Source of the DNA: Psoroptes ovis
Taxonomy: Eukaryota; Arthropoda; Arachnida; Sarcoptiformes; Psoroptidae
DNA: 64,000 bases
NCBI GenBank assembly: GCA_002943765.1
Contig: PQWQ01000010.1
Coordinates: forward strand, 1,552,501 to 1,616,500
Direction: 5' to 3'
Both the position numbers and the translations under genes were made by a program. Positions 47,251 through 57,455 of the stretch are shown here, in pieces. The notes below the pieces were generated by a model, which did not search any database, had not been told where the DNA came from, and worked only from the letters and a program-made list of their open reading frames with translations. Every line of letters begins with the position of its first letter. Position 1 is the first letter of the stretch.

Positions 47251-48249
47251 TCAAAAATGAATTGAAATATTGAAATACTTAAAACACATGAAATACGAAT
47301 ACGAATACTTGGTCGTCCTTGGTCAACAATTAATTAATGATTTCAATAATGATATTAGTTAATATTTAAGTATTTATTTATTTATGTTTGTTTTCATATT
47401 CAATTTCTCGATTTCAAATGCATTAAAAATAAATGAAAATGAAAAATGAAATGTAAAATTTAGAAAACACTGAAGTGAAATGAAAATATTGAAAGTATTT
47501 AATCTCATAAGACGACTAAATATAAATGAAAAAAAAAATGAAAAAAAAGTGACAAGTGAATTAATTGAAAAAGAAAGAGAGAGAGAAAGACACGGAGAAG
47601 CAACAGGTAGTATACGAATGATATGGATAAATATAAGCAGAAATCAATATGTGCATAAGAAATATACGAAATAATATTGACACATGTATCACTTCATTTT
47701 GACAAAGTAAAAGTTGTATGTATTTGTTGTTGTTGTTGCTGTCGCTTATGAAATGTATACCTTGAAAAAAAAAAATAAATTGATAAATTGGTATACCTTG
47801 AATATATGATTATGGTAGATATGTGTGCAAGTGTGTTTCAATGTATTTTCAATGTGTTGTTGTGTATGCGTATGAATTTTGAATTTTGCTGTGATTTTCT
47901 GTTGTGATTTTCAATTATTTGATTTTTCATGGAAAAATAATTATTATTATTTCTCTGTGATTAGTAGTATTCATCCGGTGCCACTACAAAATATCGTTTT
48001 CATTTGTTTCAAAATTATGTGAAAACAGAAAATAAATGAAATGAAATGAAAAATATTTGAAATAATCATTTCGTTTTTCTGATGATTTGATTTTGATGAT
48101 TGTATTTTGAAATTTTTTTCGAAAACAATTTCCAAGCATTTTTTTTTTTTTTTGATTTTTGTTATCAATTTGTTGGCCATATTTGTCGCGATATTTTTGC
48201 TTTGTTTTGTTTTTGCTTTCAAATTGGCACTGGCCACTGTTTTCTGTGA

Positions 48250-48251
<2 letters not shown>

Positions 48252-48280
<29 letters not shown>
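48252..48280. repeat. (ATT)n microsatellite
   Basis: An uninterrupted run of nearly ten ATT units. Confidence 0.85.
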
Positions 48281-48793
48281 CATCATAATCATCATCAATT
48301 GTTATTTTTAATTATTGTGATCATTGTGTTATAATTATTATTATTATATCATTTTACCAGAAATATTGGCTTTAATCTGGTTTGGTTATCATTTATTGGC
48401 GATCTAATTTTCTTTTTTCTATAAATTAAACTGAAATTTAATTGAAAAAAAATGTTTAATTTAAATTTTCTCATATTTAAAAAATGATAATTGATAAATA
48501 ATCAGCTTATAATAATAATTAAAATCAATCGGCAATTTGTTCAATTGTTCAAGAGAAAATTGTTCAATTTTTGTATAAATTCAACAATGAATGACGTTTA
48601 TTAAACATATCATCGATTGTTTATTCCACCGTAATTAAATAATTAATCAATCGATTTGGCATTCTTAGTGAATATTTTTCATCCATCATTTATTCAATAA
48701 ATTAATTAATTAATTCTATTAATCAATTGATTATAAATTAATCAACAATCTCTACAAAACAAAAACAAAAATCCAAAACAAAATAATAATAAA

Positions 48794-48967
48794 ATGAATT
48801 TTATATTATTATTGCTACAATTATTCATAACATTTACATTTATAATTGTTTGTTGTTTAGAATTATTAGCAAATACAATTATATTCAATTTAATGAATGC
48901 ATTACATGAATTGAATGATAATTATGGCTTGAAATTAACATTTATATTGAATATATTATTGTATTGA
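48794..48967 (+). CDS. Small hydrophobic ORF, 57 residues, hypothetical
   Basis: From ATG at 48794 (preceded by AATAATAAA), the frame starts MNFILLLLQLFITFTFIIVC, a strong signal-peptide or membrane-helix profile. It continues CLELLANTIIFNLMNALHEL and ends ILNILLY. It could be the first exon or whole of a small membrane or secreted peptide. Leu/Ile-rich frames also arise easily from ATT-rich DNA. No homolog recognised. Confidence 0.25.
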   Translation: MNFILLLLQLFITFTFIIVCCLELLANTIIFNLMNALHELNDNYGLKLTFILNILLY

Positions 48968-51568
48968 TCTTTTGAATTATAATTTCTTATAAAAATTGAT
49001 CTCAAATGTAATATTTTCAAAATGTAAAAACAAATATTCATAAATAAAATCATGTATTGCCATTATCATAAGCGAAAAATTAAATAAAAAGGATTGGAAA
49101 TGGATGAAATTTATCGAAAAACTGCCAGTATTGAAAATGATTTGTATCGTTTGGATCTGTATCCGTATTGATTAGTGATTGATATATCGATTGATTAATT
49201 GATCAATGGATTATGAATGGTAATCGTTTCAAACAATTAACAATGATTAATTCATTGGAATCATTAATTAAATGATGATAAATGAATGAATATGATTGAT
49301 CAGCGAAAAAAAAATATAACTAATCAGACAAAATCGATTATTAATCAATCAATCAATTAGAACAAATCATATATCAAATGATTAATCAAAGATAATGATC
49401 ATAATGAATAATCAATCATCAAAGCATAATAATCATTTAGAGTTGGTACACAACGATCTTCAAGACAATATGGTGGTATATAACGTTGACAGCATTTGTT
49501 TGGTTTTTCCCGCCAAAAATATTATGAATTATGAATGTTTAAATTTTAATAATTTTTGTAAATGAAAATTTTCCATTAAAAACAAACTAATTAAAATTTA
49601 TTGCAAATTGTAATTTGATAAACAAAAAAAAACGTCAATAATAATAAATCTATTAAATCATCAATCACAGTCAAACGTATTGAATTGAATATCTATTCAA
49701 CAAATAAAAAATGGATTAATAAGCAAATGTATTGATTGTAATTAATTCAAATTGATTGATTAATCAAAATGATTAATAAATTTGAAAAAAATTTTAAAAA
49801 ATAAATAAATAATCATATGATTGATGTGAAAATTTATGAAATTTAATAATTTTTGTAAATGTTTCATCATCAGTCAGTCAACAGTCAATCAATCAATCAA
49901 GATGTTTTTGATTATTATCAAAATCAATCTTTGATCAATGAAAATTTTTAAAATGAAATTTCGTCGATTTGAATTTGATTCTTGAGAAAATTTTAAAAAA
50001 ATTTCCGTTCATTTTTTGATGCTTCAATCAATGAATCGATATCAATGATTTATTATTTTGTTTGTTCGCTTGCGATCAATCATACAAACAAACAAAATAA
50101 CAAATCATCATCATAATCATTACGATGATGATGATAATCAGACGATCATGATCATAATCATAGACGCAGTGATATTCACTGTAAATCATTGATATTAATA
50201 TTGATTTACTGCTGCAGCTGCAGCGAATTATGAAAAAAATCAAGTCGTGTGTTTCGTTGACTGTGTTTCGCTGTGTGTACGACGCTATTAGATCGATCGT
50301 TTATTTGTTTGTCTATTTGTTTATTGAAAATAAACAAAAAATACTGGAAACCTACCATCCACCACTCAGAATTATACGATTATGAATTCATTTGTTTCGA
50401 TCACATCATACATCACTCCAGAGGCACATCATCCAAGGCATCATATTTTCCAAGATCCAAGATGTTTACGTGCTGAAAACACAGAAAAATGCTAAACAAA
50501 TGATAAATGGATGAACCAATTACAAAGAAGTGAAAATAATGACAAAAAATTTTCAAACCAAACAATCATAGACGAGCATAGAAAATGTTGATTTTTTTTC
50601 AATTTTATTTCATTTTATCAATGTTTAATGGTTCAAGTTTTATTTATATTTTGATTCGATTGATTGATTCGATATTTTGGTTTGATTATTTTGTTTGTTT
50701 TTCTATGCAAAAATATTTGAAATAAATATTTGATATTTGATAAAGCTGATTTATCACAAAAAAGAGCGAGAGCAAGAAATGAATAAATCGATCAATCATT
50801 TCTTTGGTTGGTTTGGTATTGGTTTTTGGTTTTTGTTTTTTTCGTCTTAATATTTCATTCACTGATTTGTGATTAGTAAATTCATAATCATTCATTTACT
50901 ATTCATCCATCATTCGGATCGACCATATTCGTTTAATGTTCATTTTGCTCCAACGATTTGGCCACAATTATTATCATAGATTTAGTGAAGTAAAATAAAT
51001 GAAAATTAAATCAACAAATTAATTTTTTGATTTGTTTAAATTTCAAAAATTGTATTGATTATTATGACCAATCTCGCCATTATCAACCAATTTCACCATT
51101 TTAATCAATGTTGAATCTGTGTGTGTGTGTGTGTTTATGTTTCGATTATATCTTTTAAACTACGCTGTTTATTTCTTCAGCAGCAGCAATTGTTTGTGAA
51201 ATAAAAATACCATAAGAAAATAATAACAAATGAACAAATAACATTCAAGTTTATTATCATTTGTTTTAGAAAAATTTAAATTTAAAATCAATTTCTCCAA
51301 CTTGAAAATAACCTCGAAATAAATTTTTGTTTTTCATCTTTCGATTAATTGATTGAACGAAAATGTAATCATTGAATTTATAAGTACAATTTATTTTTTC
51401 ATTTTTTTTTTTTTGAATCTGTAAATGTAAGTTTAATTGTCTGTAAAAAGTAAATTGGATTAATTTGAAATTTCCATCATATGTTTCAGGTTAATCAAAT
51501 TAATATCCATGTAAACAACAATATCTTATGATTGCTTTAAATTGTTTATTAAAATTAAATTTACAAAA
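48968..51568. other. Gene-poor stretch with small protein-like frames
   Basis: Holds a 23-codon frame at 49100 (MDEIYRKTASIENDLYRLDL) and a minus-strand Cys-rich frame at 49399-49521. It also holds a perfect 14-bp palindrome GCTGCAGCTGCAGC at 50211-50224 around an E-box, and a GT run near 51119-51134. A 3' acceptor (ATGTTTCAG ending 51489) probably opens the last 5' UTR exon of the receptor gene that follows. No confident gene. Confidence 0.4.
51119..51134. repeat. (GT)n microsatellite
   Basis: About eight GT units. Confidence 0.8.
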
Positions 51569-53131
51569 ATGTATTCAAATCAACAAATTTTATCACTGTT
51601 ATTATTTTCATCAATAATAATTTTTCTTCAAATTAATTCAATCGATTCATATGAAACATTTGAATTAGTTAATTATTGTGAACGTTTTGATATGATAAAT
51701 TATTTAAAATATCCAAATGAAAAAGATGATGATGATATATTAACATCGGGTATGATTATTGAGCCATCATCGTTATCATCATCATTCGAACCTAAAAAAT
51801 CGGATAATTTGAAATTAAATCCACTCGATTTATTGAATATTGATACTGATAATGCCAGGAAAACTGTTATCGTTGATACCGGTTATGATAATTCGGCAAT
51901 CAAATTAATAGTTAAACCTGAACATATATTTAGTGCACGTTTACGTTGTTCAATATTGGTTATACCGAAAAAACCGAATGGTTTAATTGTTACATTACGT
52001 AAATTGCGGGTACGACCAGGTAATGATTGGTTACGAATATCGGTGATTAATAGTTCATTTACGCGAACATTTTCACATATTCGTATTAATAATGAACGTG
52101 AATCAGTTGCATATGTTGCACATCATGGTGTATTGATTGAATTTTCAACAAAAACATATTTATCTCGAGATGAAAAAGTTGAAATCGAAGTTATATTGAC
52201 ATCGTTTCGTGAAGCAGATCTATGTGATATTGATCAAGAATTTGATTGTGGTTCATTTCGTTGTATATCAAAACATTATGTCTGTGATGATTATAATAAT
52301 TGTGGTGATAGTCGTGATGAAACAAATTGTCCAATGGATAATATAACTAATTATTTAATTGTTAGCACAACATTATTATTAGTTTCATTCATTATATTTT
52401 TATGCATTTGTTATCGTTGTTGTTTTCAATCGACAAAAAATCGTCAATCAAATGGTGCTTATTTTTTGCAAGCACATCGAAATCGTAAACAATATGATTA
52501 TTTAAGGATACGTACAAATTCAACGCCACCAACATTAGCAACACCGCAGCCACCGTTACCACCAACTATCCAACCTCCTTTACCTTTAACGAAAAAACGT
52601 TCACAATCAATGAGATCGGCAGTTGATTTACCGCCTTCATCAAATCAATCATCGCCATCGAATCCTTTACGACGTTTTACAATAACACATGGGCACAGTG
52701 ATTCTATGCCTATTCTAGTGACACCTCAAACAACACCGACAACGACAGGTATAGTGCCAACAACCAATTATGGATCAATAGGACAAACACCTTTCTATCC
52801 AGCAGCATCATTAGTTCATTATCAACCATATGCAATAACAGTGACTGGCGGTACAAATCGTATCAATATAAGACCATTACGAAGACAATTACAACGACAA
52901 AATAGTTTATTAAATGATGAAGTAATACATGAACATCATACATTTCCATTACCGCAGCCAACATATCCATCAATTTTACATCCAGGATTATTTCAGCAAC
53001 CGCCACCACCACCACCACCACAACTACCTGTATCATCCACATCAACATCTACGTCACAAACAACAATCAATACCACTAACAATGATCCACCACCGCCACC
53101 ATATACACCACATGATCCTAATCCTAAATAA
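51569..53131 (+). CDS. Single-pass receptor: CUB-like domain, LDLa repeat, PPxY tail
   Basis: 520 residues, one coding exon. The start chosen is ATG at 51569, because it opens the signal peptide (YSNQQILSLLLFSSIIIFLQ); the frame is also open upstream without an ATG. A CUB-like extracellular region covers about 37-215 (Cys at 37, 127). An LDL-receptor class A repeat follows at about 219-254 with all six cysteines and the Ca-binding acids (CDDYNNCGDSRDETNC). Then come a transmembrane helix at about 262-281 and a Cys-containing juxtamembrane stretch (CICYRCC). The cytosolic tail of about 235 residues is Pro/Thr/Gln-rich and ends in PPPPPYTPHDPNPK, which contains a PPxY. The layout recalls CUB/LDLa receptors of the LRP3/10/12 type and LDLRAD3, whose PPxY motifs bind NEDD4-family ligases. 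Orthology is not shown. Confidence 0.85.
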   Translation: MYSNQQILSLLLFSSIIIFLQINSIDSYETFELVNYCERFDMINYLKYPNEKDDDDILTSGMIIEPSSLSSSFEPKKSDNLKLNPLDLLNIDTDNARKTVIVDTGYDNSAIKLIVKPEHIFSARLRCSILVIPKKPNGLIVTLRKLRVRPGNDWLRISVINSSFTRTFSHIRINNERESVAYVAHHGVLIEFSTKTYLSRDEKVEIEVILTSFREADLCDIDQEFDCGSFRCISKHYVCDDYNNCGDSRDETNCPMDNITNYLIVSTTLLLVSFIIFLCICYRCCFQSTKNRQSNGAYFLQAHRNRKQYDYLRIRTNSTPPTLATPQPPLPPTIQPPLPLTKKRSQSMRSAVDLPPSSNQSSPSNPLRRFTITHGHSDSMPILVTPQTTPTTTGIVPTTNYGSIGQTPFYPAASLVHYQPYAITVTGGTNRINIRPLRRQLQRQNSLLNDEVIHEHHTFPLPQPTYPSILHPGLFQQPPPPPPPQLPVSSTSTSTSQTTINTTNNDPPPPPYTPHDPNPK

Positions 53132-53708
53132 TCCTTTAAATACCAAAACCTTCCGAACGATCATTTGATAGCTTAATATACATCAAATATTAAAACAAGA
53201 TTTTCGCTTGCACATTAACATATCATGCAACAGGTTGTTATACATCAACATCAATAGAGGACGCTTAAAATCCTTTAATTTTATAATATTGAACATCATC
53301 ATGATCAATCAACCAATCAATCATTTAAATAAATATTAAATCATATGCATCTATTATTCATTAATTCATTCATAATATTTTCATTCATTTTTTCTTTTTC
53401 GCTTCAAAACAATTTAACTGCTCAATTTTTAAAAAACATTATTATATTCAAATGATATCATTCTTATCATCATTATGATAATTATTGTTATTATCGACAA
53501 GTGCAAAGACAAAATAAAAATAAAAATTTGATAATCATTCTATTCAATAGTTAAATGATATAGCATTGATCACATCAACGATACGAAATGATTAGTATTT
53601 GATCGAATCAATCGAAAATTGACTGACATTGATTTTTGTTTTTTCTCAATTTTTTTTTCGTGCATTCATTTGATTTAAAATCGTAGAAAATCGAATCGAA
53701 AAAAAACG
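53132..53708. other. Intergenic region before MIF
   Basis: Carries AATAAA at 53328 for the receptor gene, 3' UTR-like AT-rich sequence and the MIF promoter. Nothing else recognised. Confidence 0.5.
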
Positions 53709-54080
53709 ATGCCATTTTTAAATATATTCACCACTGTATCACGTGCGCAAATACCGGAAAAATTTGGACCAAAATTAATACAATTATTATCGACAACATT
53801 ACGTAATAAAACACCGGATCGAATAGCTGTTCATGTTGTTAGTGATCAACAAATATGGATCGGTCAAGATGATGAATCGGTTGATTTAAATAAACCGATT
53901 GCATTAGTTTATTTACGATCGATTGGTTCAATGGATATTGGTGATAATCGTAAAACAGCTAAAGATGTGACTGATTTTATACATGAAAACTTGGGCATCG
54001 AAAAATCTCGTATTCGTATGGTATTTCAAAATCAATCAACTGATATGACGGCAGCTAATGGTAAATTAGCATGTGATTAA
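53709..54080 (+). CDS. MIF: Macrophage migration inhibitory factor homolog
   Basis: Tautomerase-fold trimeric protein that acts as a cytokine in vertebrates and is found across arthropods, including ticks. One exon, 123 residues (human 115). Pro2, the catalytic base after Met removal, is present (MPFLNIFTTVSRAQIPEKFG). So are the Lys at about 34 (NKTPDRIAVHVVSDQQ) and the SIGSMDIG strand corresponding to SIGKIG. The CxxC pair of vertebrate MIF is replaced by Ile-Ala-Leu-Val, so no thiol-oxidoreductase activity is expected. No signal peptide, as usual for the family. AATAAA is at 54164. It ends 173 bp from the convergent MOB1 stop. Confidence 0.93.
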   Translation: MPFLNIFTTVSRAQIPEKFGPKLIQLLSTTLRNKTPDRIAVHVVSDQQIWIGQDDESVDLNKPIALVYLRSIGSMDIGDNRKTAKDVTDFIHENLGIEKSRIRMVFQNQSTDMTAANGKLACD

Positions 54081-54253
54081 TTGTGAACAAAACAAATCTT
54101 AAATTTCTTTGAAAAAAAATATCGATTTATTTTGGTAGTAAATAATAAGTAAAATAATAATTAAATAAAATTATATCACATCCACATTTGTTTTTTTTGT
54201 TTTTATTTTAATTCGAATCCAATATAAGATAAGATGATAGGCACTTTGATTGA

Positions 54254-55613
54254 TCACCGGGGTATACCACCACCGACACCGCCACCATTATTTCCTGAAT
54301 TTCTTTGTTGTTGTTGCAAATGTTGATGATATGCAGGTGGTGGTTGTACATTATAATATTGTTGCTGCTGTGCTTGTGGAGGCTTTGGTGGCAATGGTTT
54401 CAATGGATAATGTGGTGGAGGATATGGTGGACCACCACCACCACTGTTAATATCAGTTGATATTCTTGGAGGTGTATAAAGTGCTGCTGTTGTATATTGA
54501 TGCTGCTGCTGCTGATGATGATGAATTTGATGATGACCATATGGATGTGATGGAAGATTTTGATTATGATTAGAATGTGAATGATGTTGTTGCTGCTGCT
54601 GAAAATGTTGCGAATGATGATGATGAAGTTGAGGTTGATGATGTTGATGGTGGAGATGATGATTTAATATTGATTGAACATTATTATTATCACCACCACT
54701 TATACCACTGTTTGTAATATCGTTGATATTATCGGCAGTATTTATGTTTATATTGGCGTTATTAGTATTTGTACAACGTTTTTCTACTAATTTTTCAATC
54801 AATTCTGATAATGGTACCAGTTCACGTTTATCAATCAAATTAAATTCTTGAACAAAAAATATAAAATGCTTAAAACTAGTGTTCAAATGTGCTTCTTCAT
54901 CTAAATGTACAACTTGTGGAAAATGTTGATGATAAATATGTGCATAAACACGAAATAAACGTTTTAATATTGTTTTAGCTATCGATATAAAATTTTTAGG
55001 AAATGGTACACCTGAAAATAATTGAAAATTTGAAATGAGAATAAAATTTTAATTTAAATTAAGTAAATAATACCAATTTTTGATGGAAATATACTCTCAT
55101 CATCTAATTGATCTTGAACCCATGTCATTAAATAATCAATATATTTTGGTGCTGAACATTTTATCGGTTTTTTAACTGTTGTACCATCAGCCCAATGATA
55201 TTCATATTTAGGACCAGCCGACATTAGCGGACATGTTTCTTCAGTACAAAATTCAGTAATCGTACCATAAAGCATATTGATTTGATTGAAAAAATCAACA
55301 ACTATTCACATGCGATAACAATATCAAATGTCAAATTAACAAATGACAATTCAAAACAAATGATTACTCACTATTGACAGCAACCCATTCATTAAGATCT
55401 TCACCTTCAGGTAACATAACAGCTAAACGTAAATCACCTGAACCTAATGTAGCAGCTGCATGTTTCATCAGATCATATTGATGTGTACCTTCGGGAATGT
55501 TTTTTTTCGGTTTAAATGTTTTATTTGAGCGATTTCCACTTATGAAAAAATCAAAATCATAATCAAATCAAGTAAAAAAAACAAATCAAAAATACTTACA
55601 ACAAAAAACTCAT
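54254..55613 (-). CDS. MOB1: MOB1 kinase activator with long His/Gln/Pro-rich tail
   Basis: Coactivator of NDR/LATS kinases in the Hippo pathway. Minus-strand exons 55613-55600 (only 14 bp), 55538-55372, 55301-55074 and 55011-54254 give 388 residues. The first ~215 residues are a complete MOB1: TFKPKKNIPEGTHQYDL, the NMLYGTITEFCTEETCPLMS zinc-site region, KYEYHWADGTTVKKPIKCSA, then YIDYLMTWVQDQLDD and HIYHQHF, ending in ELIEKLVEKR where human MOB1 stops after a few more residues. Here a further 173 residues follow. They are Asn-rich, then His/Gln-rich, then Pro-rich, with two PPxY motifs (PPPHYPLK and QPPPAYHQ), ending GGVGGGIPR. Human and fly MOB1 are 216-219 residues. AATAAA is about 47 bp downstream. 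Confidence 0.93.
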
Positions 55614-56669
55614 ATTTAAAACTAAATAAAATGAGGATTAAAACTAAAAAATTGCCAACAAAATACTGCTTGATTCTTTGCGAAATTCTTAGGCAAAAAA
55701 CTATTTTTATAAATATAATTTCAAATGCTCAAATAATCATTGAATATTGTGTTGCATATTAAGTCATATACCGAACAACAACGATTTCTTCTCATGGAAA
55801 ATAATTCATCGGTTAATATTGATGATGGTAATCGATCATATTTTGAATGATAAAATATACCAAGGAAAAATTCTTCACAATTTCAATGTATTCATTTTCA
55901 AAAATTCAGCAACAATTAGCCAAAGATCGTTGCTTTTATTTTTATTTTTATTTTTACATTTTTCAATCAACGAGTGGTGGTATAGTATTGTCATTGAGCT
56001 ATATTTTTTTTGTTTGGTTATGTGTTGTTTGCCACACAGTCTGCAATTAGTGTTGAATAGAGTTGTAGTGGAAAATTTTTTGTAAATAAAACTAAATTTA
56101 GTTGTGTGTTTTCATGTGTTGAATAAAGACATTTCTATTTAAGAAAAATAAGTCTAAACCGTGTCAGGTTTGAAGAGGTTGAAGCATTGAAAATCCAATC
56201 AATCAATCATTTTGGTCAATTATTTGATTTTTCACCTGGAATTTAAAATTTCCATGAATTGAATTCAAATTGAATAATTTTTTTGAAGACTCGAATAGGT
56301 ATTTTCCAGGTAATTATTCGGATTTTGATTGCGTACTCATATCATTGCCATGTCAACTTGCCAAGAAATGCATGTGCTGTGTTTTATATTATCAATTTGA
56401 TTTACAATTTTCAATTTTTTACCATGAAACCACTGATGATAATGATATGAAAATACATTGAATTCTGTGCATTTTCATTTCCAAATATATTCTAATTTAC
56501 TGATTTTAATCTAACGCAATGTTTTCATGTTTTTTTTTAATCGGCCAAATTGTTTTTTATTTTATTTCAAATTCATTTAATGCAATTTTAATAATTTAAA
56601 CATTTTGTTTATTTAGATTGGTGATAAAATAATTATAATAATTGTATTTGTAATTCAAAAGATATAAAA
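55614..56669. other. Intergenic region between divergent MOB1 and UCH
   Basis: AT-rich, with frames of chance length only (55747-56085 plus has no start or domain support). Must contain promoters of both flanking genes. Confidence 0.5.
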
Positions 56670-57455
56670 ATGTCCACAAGCAGCGAAATAAACATGACTA
56701 AATATGAAAATAAAGAAGAATATTGGCAACCAATGGAATCGGATCCAACATTAATGAGTGATTATCTTCGATCATTAACCAATGGTACAAATTGTAATGG
56801 GCGATATTTAATCGATATACCATCAATTGATTTAGTTGATGAAATGAATATATTTGATTATCATAATGTTATTGGCTATATATTTCTTTATCCAATGAAA
56901 TCATATAAATGTTTAGGAAAATTAGATGATGAACATCATTATGATAAGAATTTATTTTTCTTCAAACAATTTGTTCATAATTCTTGTGCATCAGTTGCAT
57001 TATTTCATGCATATATCAATACGATTGATCCCGGTAAATTAAGCAATCAAAATGATTCATTGATTGATAAATTTTATCATGAAAATTTGGCTAAATCACC
57101 GGAGGAACGTGGAATAGCGTTTGCTGAAAATCAACAATTAAAACAATTGCATCATGATTATGCTAAACGTGGTCAAAGTAATTTACCTCAAGATGAACAA
57201 TTATATAATATTGATTATCATTATGTTGCATTCATCCCAAATAATGGTTCAATATTCGAATTAGATGGACGTCAATCATTACCAATCGTGCATCAAATTA
57301 ATATTAATGATGATGACGGCAAACAATCATCATTGATTATTAATGAAGATAATTTCAAGCATCAAGCATTGAATATAATGAAAAAATATATGCAATTAGA
57401 TCCAGATAATCTTCATTATTCAGTATTGGCGTTATGTGCATCAATAGAATCATAA
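56670..57455 (+). CDS. Ubiquitin carboxyl-terminal hydrolase, UCHL1/L3-like
   Basis: Cysteine protease (peptidase C12) that trims small adducts from the ubiquitin C-terminus. One exon, 261 residues (human UCHL3 230). The full active site is visible: oxyanion Gln at about 100 (FFFKQ), nucleophile Cys106 (HNSCASVALFHAYINT), His184 (IDYHYVAFIPNNG) and Asp199 (IFELDGRQSLPI). The crossover-loop region holds KSPEERGIAFAENQQ, matching the SPEER motif of UCHL3. It ends in PDNLHYSVLALCAS, equivalent to the DPDELRFNAIALSA end of UCHL3. The first ~30 residues are an extension, and small insertions follow. The NxC context has Ser-Cys-Ala rather than Ala-Cys-Gly. AATAAA lies at 57651. It likely complements ubiquitin recycling. 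Confidence 0.93.
   Translation: MSTSSEINMTKYENKEEYWQPMESDPTLMSDYLRSLTNGTNCNGRYLIDIPSIDLVDEMNIFDYHNVIGYIFLYPMKSYKCLGKLDDEHHYDKNLFFFKQFVHNSCASVALFHAYINTIDPGKLSNQNDSLIDKFYHENLAKSPEERGIAFAENQQLKQLHHDYAKRGQSNLPQDEQLYNIDYHYVAFIPNNGSIFELDGRQSLPIVHQININDDDGKQSSLIINEDNFKHQALNIMKKYMQLDPDNLHYSVLALCASIES

Larger units (their letters stand above)
46687..48793. other. No gene identified
   Basis: AT-rich. Contains a poly-A run of about 23 at 47228-47250 and an ATT run at 48252-48280. The frames seen are short and consist of low-complexity Phe/Ile/Lys or Asp/Tyr repeats. Confidence 0.5.

Noticed and set aside
52863..53168. Frames overlapping the receptor tail on both strands
   Set aside because: Val- or His-rich mirror translations of the Pro/Thr/Asn repeats of the real gene.
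54250..54450. Plus-strand frame opposite the MOB1 tail
   Set aside because: Antisense of the Gln/His/Pro repeats; no conserved content.
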